From assembly GCF_000002235.5 (NCBI RefSeq), contig NW_022145604.1, forward strand, positions 28,059,291-28,123,290: 64,000 nucleotides of DNA, written 5' to 3'. Origin of the DNA: Strongylocentrotus purpuratus. Lineage: Eukaryota; Echinodermata; Echinoidea; Camarodonta; Strongylocentrotidae. Positions 1 through 11,730 of this stretch are shown piece after piece. Position numbers and translations under genes: made by a program. The first letter of the stretch is position 1, and every line of letters begins with the position of its first letter. The notes below the pieces were generated by a model. It was given only the letters and a program-made list of their open reading frames with translations, was not told where the DNA came from and did not search any database.

Positions 1-161
1 TATATGTGCTGGACCAGTTAATGTGAGTGTGGGTACCAGGTGCACACCATACTGCCCTACTGGTACAGATCTACAAGGCGATGGATCGACGATTGTCTGT
101 GGAAGTGATGGTCAATGGAATAGATTCATCAATGGCTTATCAGAAGATTTAGCATGTTTGG
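1..161 (+). CDS. Exon: CCP/sushi domain, 3' part (5' partial)
   Basis: Reads from base 2 with a conserved pattern of cysteines (ICAGP..., RCTPYCP, IVCGSDGQW, ACLG), including the Cys-x-x-x-G-x-W typical near the end of a CCP (sushi) module. It ends in phase 1 at donor GTGAGT (162). The start of the domain lies upstream of the window. Confidence 0.85.
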
Positions 162-968
162 GTGAGTTGCAAAAACATTATATGCTATTTAAAAAAGTAG
201 ATACATGATGATAATTTCTTGCTAGCGCCTATACTCGAAAACGCCCGGATTTAAGTTTCATGTCCCGAATTAAATGAAATCTGGGATAGCTTGGTGTCTT
301 GGTTGCTTCCGGTCCATTCACACAGCTGTGTACGTGTGCGTGCGTCCGGTCTTGGCCGGGCCGGAGCGGTAGTCAACGACTATAGCTAGCTGCCTACATG
401 CTACCTTTCACTCTGTCGTCGGATCTATTTCATAGTATATCATAAGCAATTTTTTACTTTTAAAAATTGAATTGTCAGTTGGAATATGATGCGATACTGT
501 TAATTTGCCTTGTGCTGGTCAAACAATAATAAACCAAAAAACCTTCAGAGATATCCCTAGATGAGAGATGTGACGTGGGAAATTTTTTTGACAAACACAG
601 CGGGTGACATAGAAAAAGTTGCTCGGAAGGCAAGACAAGTTTGAAATCACTACACGATAATGACTATGCTCGCGGCATTTTTGACAAATACCAATTACAA
701 AATGATGAATATATGCAGTGGTATTCCCTGGGTATTTCTTCTGGAACAATCATGGAATTGTAAAAAATCCAAGGAGCTCATGCAGTAGCAGTCGACAAGA
801 GAATTTTGGGATATATACTTCACATGCATAATAAATGCTGCATGCATGCACCGTATACACTGGAATTAGTTTGAAACTACGTCCAAAAGGCCAACATTGG
901 GGCATTTGGGGGTATTGGCAATAGCAAGAATTGTACCCTTCATAGTTGTCATCATCGTCCCTGTAACC

Positions 969-1878
969 TAGACCTTGTCTCACTCATTCCTAGATCAATC
1001 TAGGCTAGACCGATCCAGAGGATCGCTCCGGGGGTTCGCTTTGTTTTAAGTACACACTCACAAGCTAGACCGCTCTTGTTGCTATGGTACAGTGCGAATG
1101 AGCTTGACCGCTCCTGTTGCTGGGGTAGCAAAGGTCAGCGGGTCAAATATTTTGAGCAAAATTTAAAACCAAATAGAGTGCTTCATCTTCTGCTTTATTT
1201 TGTTATCATTTTCGTTTTCTTTTTTTCATGCTATTTTTTCATCTTTCATCTTCTCTTCCATCTTTCCATTATCTATTCTTTATCATCGTCTCTTTCTGTC
1301 TTTATGTTATTATTTTTTTTCTTCTATCATCTCTTATTTTTGTTTGTTGTTATCATTCTATCATTTTTTCTTCTATCTACCTTTCCTCATGTTATTCTTG
1401 TTTCTTCCTTCTATCACCTTTTCATGTGTAGTTCTTTTTTGTTTCTCTCTATCATTTTCTTCCTACCATCCCTGACTCATGTTATTCTTTGTTTTTCCAT
1501 TTTTCATATTCTCTTCTATCTTTCCATTATCTTTTCTATATCATTTTCTCTTTTTCTTTCTTTTTTCTTATTCTATCATCTGGTTATGATTTTATTACTT
1601 TCTCTCTTTCCTTATGTTGTATTTTGTTTCTTCCTTCTATCACCTTCTCTTATGTTATTCTTTGTTTTTATTATTGTATTATTTCCTCTTCCTGTCTTTC
1701 CTTACACTATCCTTTGTTTCTTCCTTCTATCACAATCTCTTTCTGTCTTTCCTTATGTTATTCTTTGTTTCTTCTTTCTATCACCTTCTCTTATGTTATT
1801 CTTTTTATTAATCATTCTACCACATTATCTTTCGATCTAGCCTGGATCGGTCTAGGAATGAGTGAGAACAGGGTCCTA
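969..1878. mobile_element. Inverted-repeat element with polypyrimidine minisatellite core
   Basis: The left end (about 971-1018) and right end (about 1841-1876) are imperfect inverted copies, sharing CTCACTCATTCCTAGA read inward. Between them, 1182-1820 is almost pure pyrimidine built from TTCTTTCTATCACCTTC-like units followed by TTATGTTATTC. Long reading frames in this tract are low-complexity artefacts. Class is not recognised. Confidence 0.5.
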
Positions 1879-1962
1879 GTGGTCATTGGGACACCACTTA
1901 AAGAAGACAAGCCCAATGGCCATTTTTGTATAGGTCTCTAGTTCCCTATCCCTAACGCTTAA

Positions 1963-2738
1963 CCCTATTCCCATTGGGTTATTTTGATCACTTGAGTCCA
2001 TTGGGGGGGGGGGGGGGGGGCCTTTTTGGCCCCCCCCCTCTGATCTCGGCCGCTGATCGCGAGATCGCGCCGAAAATCAGCATGTACATAGCCTGTGATG
2101 TAAACTGCGAGACTGCGTAGTCAATTTTTTTTAAAATCCACTTATTATACTAATTATGCTAATTTATGCGTAAAAAACAATAAAAATGATAAATATAAAT
2201 AAATCATTAAATAAAAGCTCCAAACATCCTTATCTTTTGTGCAGATTCTCTTAGTAATGTTCTTAATATATTAACAAGAAAAAAAATTGGTATCAAAATT
2301 AATTTCTTATGTATTTTATTGTTTTATTAATTTCTTATGTATTTTTTTGTTTTTTCAACCTTATTATTTCTATTGTTTTTTCGATAGAAATTGTTGGTGA
2401 TATTTTTAGAGTCATAAAGCAGATTTTTTAACCGTTTCAGCCAGTGAAAGGAAAAATAGACAAAGATTTATGAATTTTGACTGAATACACAATTTACATT
2501 GACTTTGTACATGAAATCACGTTTTTTGAGCCATTTTTGGCTTGACAAATGTTTTTCAAATGCGCGTAACTTCGTAACCACACACCCGGTTGTCGCAAAT
2601 TTGGTCTCAAAAGTTGTGCAAGACTTAAAACAAATAAGTCACATAAAATCATGGCGCGAGCTTTTCGCGTTTCAGACTTATCACAAAAAATGTCGAGGGG
2701 GGGGGCCTAAAGAGCCCCCCCCCCCAATGGGAATAGGG
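1963..2738. mobile_element. TTAA-flanked non-autonomous DNA transposon (piggyBac/Kolobok-like)
   Basis: Terminal inverted repeats CCCTATTCCCATTGGG (1963) and its complement (ends 2738) are each flanked directly by TTAA (1959-1962 and 2739-2742). Inside each end lies a G-run/C-run hairpin (2006-2038 and 2697-2725). No coding capacity. The TTAA duplication and CCC ends are characteristic of piggyBac or Kolobok elements; the superfamily is inferred. Confidence 0.7.
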
Positions 2739-3143
2739 TTAAGTTCTGCAAGAGGTGTATTTTACAATATTTATCCTTTTATTAATATTTGCTATAATAG
2801 TTGACTCGAATCTACTGCTCACTATAGTTCATTGCTAAAATGATTTCTGCGAAAAAAGGTTACAAACCTTGTGGTAGGATCTGAGCCACATTGCTTGAAT
2901 TCGACACTGCACCTCTGCTTGGAGAGTCAAGGTGTCTTTAACATACGGAAATACAGATGTCTCTAGTTTTCCCCATTAATCCAACTTTGGAACTGCATAT
3001 GACATTTTAGTCACTCAGTCATCTGTATTGAAAAGGTTGAAAGAACTGTTGATACTTCAATTCACTCTTGCTAGTTTACGGGTGGTTTCTTTGACTTCTG
3101 TTTTGATGCCAAATATGTCAATTCTCATCAGGTTTTTCTATGT

Positions 3144-3543
3144 AGAGGTGTCGTGGACGAGTGGATATGTCACCGGACTGTGGATCACAAGGTCCGCGGT
3201 TCAAGTCCCACTGCGGCACTAATGTCCTTTGGCAAGACATTGATCTACATTTGCCACTCTCCACCCGGGTGTTAAGTGGGTACCCGGTAGGATGTGAAAG
3301 CTGATGTGCTTAGATTAGCACGTGTACGCTTATAAAAATGACGCCTGCCTGGAATGCTCCCCAGGGAGTGGAGAATGCATACATTGTGTGCGGGTAAGCC
3401 TGAATCCGATGACCGGGGTAATAATATATATATATATATATATACATGTATATACATGTATATATACATCTGTAAAGCGCTTTGAGAGGGCCCTCTGTCC
3501 TGAAAAGCGTTATATAAGAACTAGTTATTGTTATTGTTCTTGT
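3144..3543 (+). mobile_element. tRNA-derived SINE
   Basis: The head (3147-3219) is tRNA-like, with a B box GGTTCAAGTCC at 3198-3208 and an A-box-like segment about 45 bases upstream. The tRNA-unrelated body follows (ACTAATGTCCTTTGGCAAGAC...), interrupted by a (TA)n run at 3425-3450, and the element ends in a TTATTG-rich tail. Similar bodies occur at 41085-41850 and 47655-47942 on the other strand. Confidence 0.8.
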
Positions 3544-3671
3544 TTGAATCTTTGATCTGAAAATGTTTGATTCTGTCTACCAGTAATCATTTTTGCCTAG
3601 GTATGTATATGCATGCTTACAATTCATTTCACTGAATTTACAAAAATCAAACTGTTTTTGATAATCTGCAG

Positions 3672-3923
3672 ACATTTCGGCACCAGTCTTGACATCGTGT
3701 CCATCTCCCATCACTGTCACTCGGACTGAAGCCTGGGGTGTACAAGTGTCGTTTACTCCGCCTACTGCTACTGACTCTTTAGATGGTAGCAGCCTCATTG
3801 TCACAACGTCACCATCTGATCTGACATCTCCATACAACGTGACTCAAGACACTACATTTATCTATACATTCTCCGATAATGCAGGAAATCAGGTCAACTG
3901 CTCGTTTCCCATTTATGTTCAAG
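3672..3923 (+). CDS. Exon: HYR (hyalin repeat) domain 1
   Basis: 252-bp phase 1-1 exon (acceptor AG at 3670-3671, donor GTAAAT at 3924). Shows HYR hallmarks: TSCPSPITV at the start, VSFTPPTATDS in the middle, then TFIYTFSDNAGNQVNCSF near the end. HYR is an immunoglobulin-like fold found in hyalin and SVEP1 and linked with cell adhesion. Confidence 0.93.
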
Positions 3924-4164
3924 GTAAATAATTATGTAGGTTAATAATGAATATAGGCTTATACATTTGGCTTTGATAGACCTGTTTGTAGTCTGCTGTA
4001 GTACAAATGACCCCCAAATAGTAACAAATCTTTCACACATGGAGATACTAGAGGTTCCACTTAGTGCATATTAGAATAATCACTGCCAAAGTGATTGAGA
4101 CGCTTTGTGAATACCTTTTGTTTACCCTCTTGAGAAGAATACTTCCACTTGTGTTTCAGAGGTA

Positions 4165-4515
4165 TGCTTGTTCCCTCTTTTTAAAAGCACCCCCTATCTG
4201 AGGACTGCCAACATTTCCGAACCCCCCTTTTGCGGGCCTTTCGGGGGCTTTTCCTGGCTTGGATACCCCCTAAATTCGGGAAAATGCTCAATGTACCCCC
4301 CGAAATTCGGAATAATTTCTCAGGAGTCAAAAGAGATGAGAGAAAAAACACCCCCTTTTTAAAGAAATCTCCGGGTGAAAAGTCAAATACACCCCTTTTT
4401 TTACAATTCTCGGGCCGGACTTTGTCGCACGAAAAGTACCCCTTTACCGGACATTTTGGTAACACGCATGCGGTCATTCCGACCCCGGAGTGGGGGGAGG
4501 GCCGGGAATGTGCCC
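4165..4515. repeat. Interspersed repeat with C-run motifs
   Basis: C-rich segments (ACCCCCTTTTT, GTACCCCTTTACCGGACA) recur, and the segment CGCATGCGGTCATTCCGACC near the right end matches, in inverse orientation, 19085-19280. Open frames on both strands here look incidental. Class unknown. Confidence 0.5.
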
Positions 4516-4796
4516 TCTGAGAATACAGTTTAAATGAATAATGACTTGCATGTATTATTGAGCATGCAATCCTGTATTCATGTCGATGGGTTTTACATTT
4601 TCGGTACAAATGACCTTTGATCTGACTAGACGCAGATTATATCTACGAACTTAAATATCTTGAGTAGGACATAGGCCCAAAAGGAAGTACAGTGGTTGAA
4701 TATCTCTATATTTGTTGGACAAACATTATACTATATAGCCTGTTGGCCCTCTTGCTCATTATAGACCTACATGTGTGTGGTACTCTATCATTAGTA

Positions 4797-4975
4797 ATAA
4801 TAACAATAATAGTGGGTTCTTGTATAGTGTTCATGTCAGTCAGATTTGACCCTCCTGGCGCTTCCGATTATTACCCTGGCTTTAGCACGGCTGCCATACG
4901 GCGCTCTAGCATTTCAATTTCAAGGAATAAATTTCTACCAGGTACCCATTTACTTCACCTGGGTATCATAATGAT
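4797..4975 (-). mobile_element. 5'-truncated tRNA SINE (tail portion)
   Basis: Starts with an ATAATAATAACAATAATAGTGGG tail-like run and matches the body of the SINE at 47655-47942 (TTGACCCTCCTGGCGC, GGCTGCCATACGGCGCTC). It stops before the tRNA-like head, as usual for 5' truncation. Confidence 0.8.
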
Positions 4976-5134
4976 TGATCGGATAACTACCGGTAATTGT
5001 TTTAAAAGAATTACAAACTTGTTATCCGTACACACCCTGTACTTGGTATCCTCTTTAATTTTTACCTCTTGAAGATAAAAGATTAAAAATGTACTTTTCA
5101 CTCTAGTTGCCTTCTTTATAAAAAAAAATTGCAG

Positions 5135-5383
5135 ATGAGCTTTCCCCAGTTCTGGTGTCCTGTCCTAACAACACCGAAGTCTCCACCAGTCAACAAGAAA
5201 CAGAGGTCACATGGGATCCACCTGAATTCCTTGAACCTACGGGGGATCCACTTGACATTTCATGTAACTATGACAATGGCATGGCCACCTTAGCCATTAA
5301 CCAGGATCACTTAATAGAATGCAGGGCTACGAACCAAGACAATGGCAAGACGACTACTTGCAGCTTCATTATAAGTGTCAAAA
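5135..5383 (+). CDS. Exon: HYR domain 2
   Basis: 249-bp phase 1-1 exon (acceptor at 5133-5134; donor GTAAGT at 5384). Reads VLVSCPNNTEV, VTWDPPEFLEPTGDP and CRATNQDNGKTTTCSFIISV, the standard HYR layout. Forms a tandem HYR pair with the exon at 3672-3923, as in SVEP1. Confidence 0.93.
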
Positions 5384-7118
5384 GTAAGTTATTCAATGAT
5401 ATATGTGTATGCTTCCTTTTTAAATTGTCATTTACCATAGAGTGTGTATGATACAACTGTTTACTTGCCCTTGTCTTAAATAGCCGTTAGTGTGTAATTT
5501 TCTCAATTCCTGGGTAAAATATATACATATGTTTTTTCTTCTTCATTTCGATTAGTTATTACAGAAAAGTCAAGTTACATTAAATTTCAGCGTGGCAAAA
5601 ATGATACATTTAGTAAAAAGAGCCAACAAATAACAAGAGCTAGTCAAGGGTGGCTGCCTTCAATAGACCATTTATGACAATAAATCAATCCTTAAGTTTA
5701 ATCCTTGAATCCTAGGGAAAGATCTTTTGGGTTTGCACTCAAGTTTAAACAGTTTTGTAGTTATCAAATGTACACAAAATAATTCCCTAACTCAAACATA
5801 AATACACTATGGTCATTGAAACTATTTCCACAATTTGATTGAAATAGATAATATTAATTATATTCATATTGTACATATTTACAATAGGTGCATCAATAAT
5901 GAAATTAATTAATTAATCAAATTAAATTCAATTTAATTCAAATTTATTTCATTCTCCATCAAAAATTGTATTGATACAAAAGATACAAAATAATTCATAA
6001 ACAAATTAAGAAAATGAAATGGAGAACTTCATAAATAAAAAACTTAGGTCTTGTACGAGGGTAATTCCCAAAGCATTCATAGCATAACATAGAGCAAAAA
6101 GCAAACAGAAACATGAATAAAACATTAATACAAAAATTGTGTTCTTCTACAAGTTCTTTCTTTAATGTTTGTCATTTTTTTTTTGTGATGAACATTTTCT
6201 AATTTTATTAGACAAAGCATTCCAAATGCATGCACCGGAATATGATACAGATTATTTTCCTGTTTGTTCTTACTTTTATAAGATTGCTGTTTTGATTTTC
6301 CTTTTACGAAGAAAAAAAAATCTATCAAACTATGAGGAAGTTAATTTGACTCATGTACCGTGTGATAAGGATAAAATAAACTCACAAATAGGGCCCCTTG
6401 GAATGGTTTTATTCTAGATGTTGCTAATCAGACACTTGGAGAAAAAAATATGGGTGGAAAACTTTTTTTCTCTCTCTTTTTCTTATTCATATACAATGTA
6501 TGATAAAAATTGATTTCGATAGAAGCCACCTTGATATTTTTGGCATCTATCTGGTGTGCCTTCGGTTTGTTAGAGCAACTTTCATTTTAAAAAGTGTACA
6601 CAGATATTGATATGTCATGTTGCAGTTGACATGAAAATTGCTCATGCTATAGAGTGTTTATTGGTGTATGTACATGTACACGTAGATGCAGTTGTCACAG
6701 GGTAACCTTCTCACAATTTATTTGTAATACAAGACAATGTTTATAGTTTTAGGGCAAGGTAAGTAAATAGGTCATACAGTTTTAGATCTTGGATGATCTC
6801 GAAATACTAATTTTTTTGATGCACTGTGAATGGATTGAGGTGATATTAAAATTAAGGTTCAAAATTTGTATTACATACATTTTCATTGATTGTTATTCAT
6901 AACAAAATGTATGAAATATATTTTTACAAGCCATGCTTTTTTAAAACGAAATTTCCTCTTTTATTATTTCACCTTCTGTATATCATCTAAATTTCTGTAC
7001 GATTGTTACATATTGATGTACAGTACATAGCTTCTTATTGATTTTTACATATATAGGGCTACTACCTGTTGCATACTCTTTCCATAATGTATAGATTATG
7101 AAGAAATGAGAAATAGGC
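5384..7118. other. Intron 3, AT-rich part
   Basis: AT-rich with short ATTAATTA runs near 5905-5950 and poly-T stretches. No coding pattern or clear element seen before the Harbinger-like element begins at 7122. Confidence 0.5.
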
Positions 7119-7121
7119 TAA

Positions 7122-10100
7122 GGCGCCTTGGATTAATTCGAGTGGCAGTAAACACGCGGCTTTATGCAACGCGACCTAGTTTGCGTGAAAGCCACAATCG
7201 TCCGCACCCCTCTATTCAAAAGCCGGATGCGAAAATCCCGTGTAAAGGTGCGTCCGCTTCAACGACTTAAGAACATAGCGTGACCTACTCATAGTGTTTT
7301 CAACCGATACCAGTTGACCGCCCTCTATAGTCTGCCATGTAACTCTCAAACTATGCAGGGGCCACGGAAGCGGGTGGCTGGGTCTTTTTTTTTAGTAGAC
7401 ACGTTTCATATTCAGACCTCCCCCCCCCCCCCACCCTACTCTCAAAAACACTCCGCGGCCCCTGCTTTTTAGGGTCAGAATTCAGATTTCCTTCCTGAAA
7501 GGGATAACTTATTAATACAAATTATTTATCACACATTTATACAAGTCATACATTAATGCTTTTTCTTCCTTTGATATGTTTCACTTTGTTGTAGCTTCAT
7601 TTGTCTCGTTTTCGTTTCCAAACTTCATTAATCTGTGTTGGGTTATCTTAAACAATATTTGACTTCTGGAACATTTATAAACTTATGGGCAATACGCTTG
7701 ACTAATCATGAAAAGATTGTTTAATATCTATAAATGAAATGAGTTCAGAAATAAACAATATGAAATGAAACAATAGGAGTGATCGAGAGGAAGGAAAAAT
7801 CAAAGGTTTGTCCCCAGGTATATATGAAATGAAAAGAATCTAACACAGTTACACAGGTAATAAACAAATTTAAAATAAGTGGTGAAGTGTGACGTCATCA
7901 TTAATCTATGTTTTGAATTTCTCAATTTTTCTTAATTTTCCGAAAGAGCATAAAAAATAATGTCCTAATATTTATAACAGTATTGGCTGAGATATGATCA
8001 TCTGAATAAATATATTTCCTATGGGAACTCAGTGTTATTTGCTCTGGCTCCTAATGATTTTATCTCGGACATTCAACGTTGCCTTTGCCCAACTCCGCGC
8101 ATTAAACAGTACTTTATTGATTAGACACCCTCCCCAGTCCCCACCCCCCTTCCCCTCTCCCCTCTCTATCAAACTCGCCTTTCATGCTATGGTAATACGT
8201 TGCGTTCACATTTTATGCGCCATTATGTTAGTGATTGTGATAGATTTTGAGCGAAAGAATGGTAATTAGATGGGAAAAAAGTATTAAACAGGGAAACAAG
8301 ACACACAAAATCATATTGCCAGTTGAGGTTGACATAAAAGCAAGCGAAGGAAGATGGCTTTCATATTTAGAGTTCAGAAATAAACAATATGAGTGAGAGG
8401 GGATGGAGAGACAAAAAGTTGGACGAAGTCTGTACTGTATTCATCATTATCATATTTGTCTCTCTAATCCCCCCCTTCCCCTGGGCTCTTTTTTTTTTGT
8501 CTTTCTGTTCTGTTTGTTTATGTATTTTCGCCTAAGTATAATGTCCGACGTATATTAACACCTTCAATATAGCATAATAAACATTTGTTGTCATATCAGT
8601 TTGATGCAACAGAGATTTATATTTAAAAGTTTACTTCTGATAATTATTATTGTACTGTTATATTCTTCTCTCCGTTCATTTTAGCTTCTTCTGAATGTTT
8701 ACGTTATATTTCTTAATCTCTTGATGAAATATAAACACCAGAAGCTAGTATTTAGTGGATGCAAACAAAACATTGCAACTGATGGGTTCGAAAATCAATA
8801 ACATGAATAGACTTCCTGCTTTTTCACTGCAGATCATAACAAAGCGAATGAAAATGGGCAGACAGTAGTTCAGATAATCCGGCTATTGTTTTCTTTTATT
8901 GGAATAATCCCCCAGCTCCATCTTCACACACAAACAGGCCGGTGAATGGGTTTTTGTTGTTGTTGTTTAGCAAGTCAGTTTATGACCATTATTGCAGAAT
9001 ACTATGAGCAATTTGTTTTGAATTCAAATTCAAGTATTTATACTTACATTATATGCTTGTATAAATAAACATGAATAATCTACACAAATATATATATAAA
9101 ATGATTTTCTTTGGTCACGGTTTGCTTGAACTAGATTATGATTGTACTATGTCCATCGTACAGACATAATGAATTGAATTTGTACTTTCTTTATATTATA
9201 TTGTTTTCTATAATACAAGCTTGAATAGAAACACATAATAAATACTTGAAGTTCTATAATATTATTCATTACTTGACTGAATGGCAAAGTGATCGCGATC
9301 AATATCAAGTCATACATATCATGTGCATTATATAGTTCATAACGCTTTCTTTCATACAAGTACTCCAACAAAGCTCCAAACGCTTATTGACAGATGTAAT
9401 ATACATCGGACATTATACCAAAGCACAAAAGGGTTATCTATAGAAGAAGGTGGACAACATTATAAGAGAAAGAATAATGATTTCTCTTTTATTTATACAA
9501 ACATTAACAGCATAAATACCCTTACAAAAACAGAATAAATCTTGAAGAGAGAGAGACAAGAAAAATGTGAAAAGGACCCAACAAATAAAAATAAATAAAT
9601 AAGAAGATTCTAGAGCGGAAGATGATGGGGAAAACGTAATAGTTTGGTAGTATTGGCAAATTTTGACAACAATAGTTTGTAAATAAATTAACAAAGTATA
9701 TACAAACAAAAACGACACAAAATATTTGAAAGATTTTAGAACTACCGGTATATAGAATGATTATACGAAAAGAGTTATGTCTGAGGTCTATTTACATCTA
9801 TGTTATGTAGGAGAAACAATGAACTTGGGCAAACGTAGAGTTCGTTGTCATGGTTATAAACTCGAACAAAGGAAGGGCGGATTATAAGGTACTAGGGTGC
9901 TTGCCGTCATGAGATTTCTTCAGGGCGAGCGCGGATTACGCTGCTCCCAATGAATTACCAGCAGTATCAGAATTTCATATGAAAGAAAAATGGACATGCT
10001 TATGAAAAAAAAAACGATTATAATGAATAATATGAAAGTACAACACACAGGAGCAATTGGTAATGTTAGTTTATATGTTGCACGATTGGAGAAATAAAGT

Positions 10101-11399
10101 ATCTTGAATCTTGTGCAAGAGTATTGATTTATCCTAATAAGATTTTTTTGTGTGATGTGAGCAAAATTAACGCTAATTTCTAAACGAATGTCAATCAATG
10201 ATTTGTTACCTTCCTTCCATTACCCCCACCTAACAACAAACAAAGAAAAGCCGGAGACACATTCGTATACTTGGGGGAGGGAGGAAGACAAAAAATGTAT
10301 AATGAGTGCAGTTTTCGCATTTTAATGAGATTTATTGAATGGAAGAGTAAAATCAACCCAAATTTTTAAACGATCATAAACAATTTTTTATAATTCATTG
10401 CTTTCCTTTCATTATTCATCACCCTCCCCATCTAAATAATGATAATAATAATATGATGATGATGATTATAATGATAATAATAAGCCGGAGAAACACTAGC
10501 GTACGGGGGGGGGGGGGGGGGAGCATGGTGCAGAATGCGGATATAGAGGCAGACTGCACCCATAATGGGTGGCCAGTGAAGAAACAAAAGAGAGAGTGGG
10601 GAGAAAAGAGAGAGAAAGAGAAGAGAGAGAGGAAAAGAGATGAACAGGAGCAAGAGAAAATGTTTTCTTTGGAGAGGGCTTTATACCAAGTTCAAAGAAA
10701 AAAATAATATTTAAAACCTTCCGTAAAATGTGTTTTGCCTCTATGAGTTAAATGACAATGGAATAGCATAGTCTCCAAACAAGAATTCATGAACCAACAC
10801 ATTGGCTTTATGGCCAGCACGTAATTGTTTTTAACGGCGAGATAGAAAAAACCCCACTAGTCTTTATTTCCATTAATTGCTGGAGAATTAAATTTGAATG
10901 GGGCGCCCATAACCCGTGTGTCTAGATTGACACCTCCAAGTTACCTCTCCGAAAAAAATCTCCTTTTTAAAAATTAATTTGGTTATATATACACAGATAA
11001 AACGTAATTGTTTAAAATGCTAACAGTTCATTACAATACAACAGCTTGTTGAATTTTTTAAACAGGCCTTATTACTTGTAAACAACCCTTTTAAACAGTG
11101 TTTTTATTGTGCATAATGATCCATTCCAAACATACAGAGTACAGTGTTAATTAGACACGGACTCAAGCTAAGCTAAATAACTTAGTTTAGCCGCAGAGGG
11201 AGCTAAACAAGTATGACGAATCTTTCAATGGGTTGAAAATTTTCTGGCTTGAAAAGGACGTCACGGTGTTCGGACACACACAATGCGTCTTCTCGTGGGC
11301 AAATCGTGCATCCGGGATTAACTCAATACGGCTTTCATGCATGCGCTCTCAGGTTAAAAACACGCAGCTTCTCGCACATGAGAATTAATCCAAGGCGCC
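7122..11399. mobile_element. Harbinger-like non-autonomous DNA transposon, copy 1
   Basis: Terminal inverted repeats GGCGCCTTGGATTAATTC (from 7122) and complement (ending 11399) are flanked by TAA on both sides (7119-7121, 11400-11402). A 3-bp TWA duplication is the signature of PIF/Harbinger elements. The 4,278-bp interior has no transposase-like frame. It closely matches copy 2 (29842-33382) but carries about 0.58 kb extra at about 9952-10527, with two G-run segments preceded by AAGCCGGAGA, and a further ~0.4 kb difference near 7390-7815. Confidence 0.8.
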
Positions 11400-11535
11400 T
11401 AAACTGAAACTAAAATGAAATATAGTTGTTTAAACTTTTACTATATTTTTAAGGGAAAGAAATATTCTCAAATTCTGTCATTGGGAAGAACAAATTTTCT
11501 CAATTTTTTCCTATTGCTACCTTTTCGTTCACCAG

Positions 11536-11730
11536 GTATTGCCTGCCTAGATTTGGATCCCCCACAAGATGGAGCTTTGGCCTGTGATGGATGGAGTGAT
11601 GGAATATTTTGCAGTATATTCTGCAGAGAAAATTTTTACATTCCCAACACACATCCCACCATCCCTTCACAATATGTGTGTGGATCATCAGGAATGTGGA
11701 GACCTCATAGAGTAACACCTGGCTGTACTG
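11536..11730 (+). CDS. Exon: CCP/sushi domain
   Basis: 195-bp phase 1-1 exon (acceptor 11534-11535, donor GTAAGT 11731). Reads ACLDLDPPQDGALACDG, FCSIFCRENF, then YVCGSSGMWRP and GCTG: a CCP with four cysteines plus an extra pair, as in atypical sushi domains that precede the linker/GCC2 block in this family. Its counterpart before linker B is at 40758-40964. Confidence 0.88.

Larger units (their letters stand above)
162..3671. other. Intron 1: mobile-element rich
   Basis: Holds an inverted-repeat element with a polypyrimidine core (969-1878), a TTAA-flanked element (1963-2738) and a tRNA-derived SINE (3144-3543). The rest (162-968, 2743-3143) shows no recognisable gene. Confidence 0.7.
3924..5134. 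other. Intron 2: two repeat fragments
   Basis: Contains a 350-bp interspersed repeat (about 4165-4515) whose inverse-orientation relative is at about 19085-19280, and a truncated SINE tail (4797-4975). No gene seen. Confidence 0.6.

Noticed and set aside
1076..1840. 254-residue + strand frame
   Set aside because: Nearly all Phe/Leu/Ser from a polypyrimidine repeat; not a protein gene.
3147..3219. tRNA gene
   Set aside because: B box present but cloverleaf is imperfect and it is joined to a SINE body that recurs elsewhere; a tRNA-derived SINE head.
7981..8269. 82-residue frame conserved in both Harbinger-like copies (also 30355-30615)
   Set aside because: Conserved only because the whole element is duplicated; it contains a C-run and no transposase motif.
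10432..10707. Frames on both strands near the G run
   Set aside because: Low-complexity ATG/ATT and G-run DNA inside a transposon copy.
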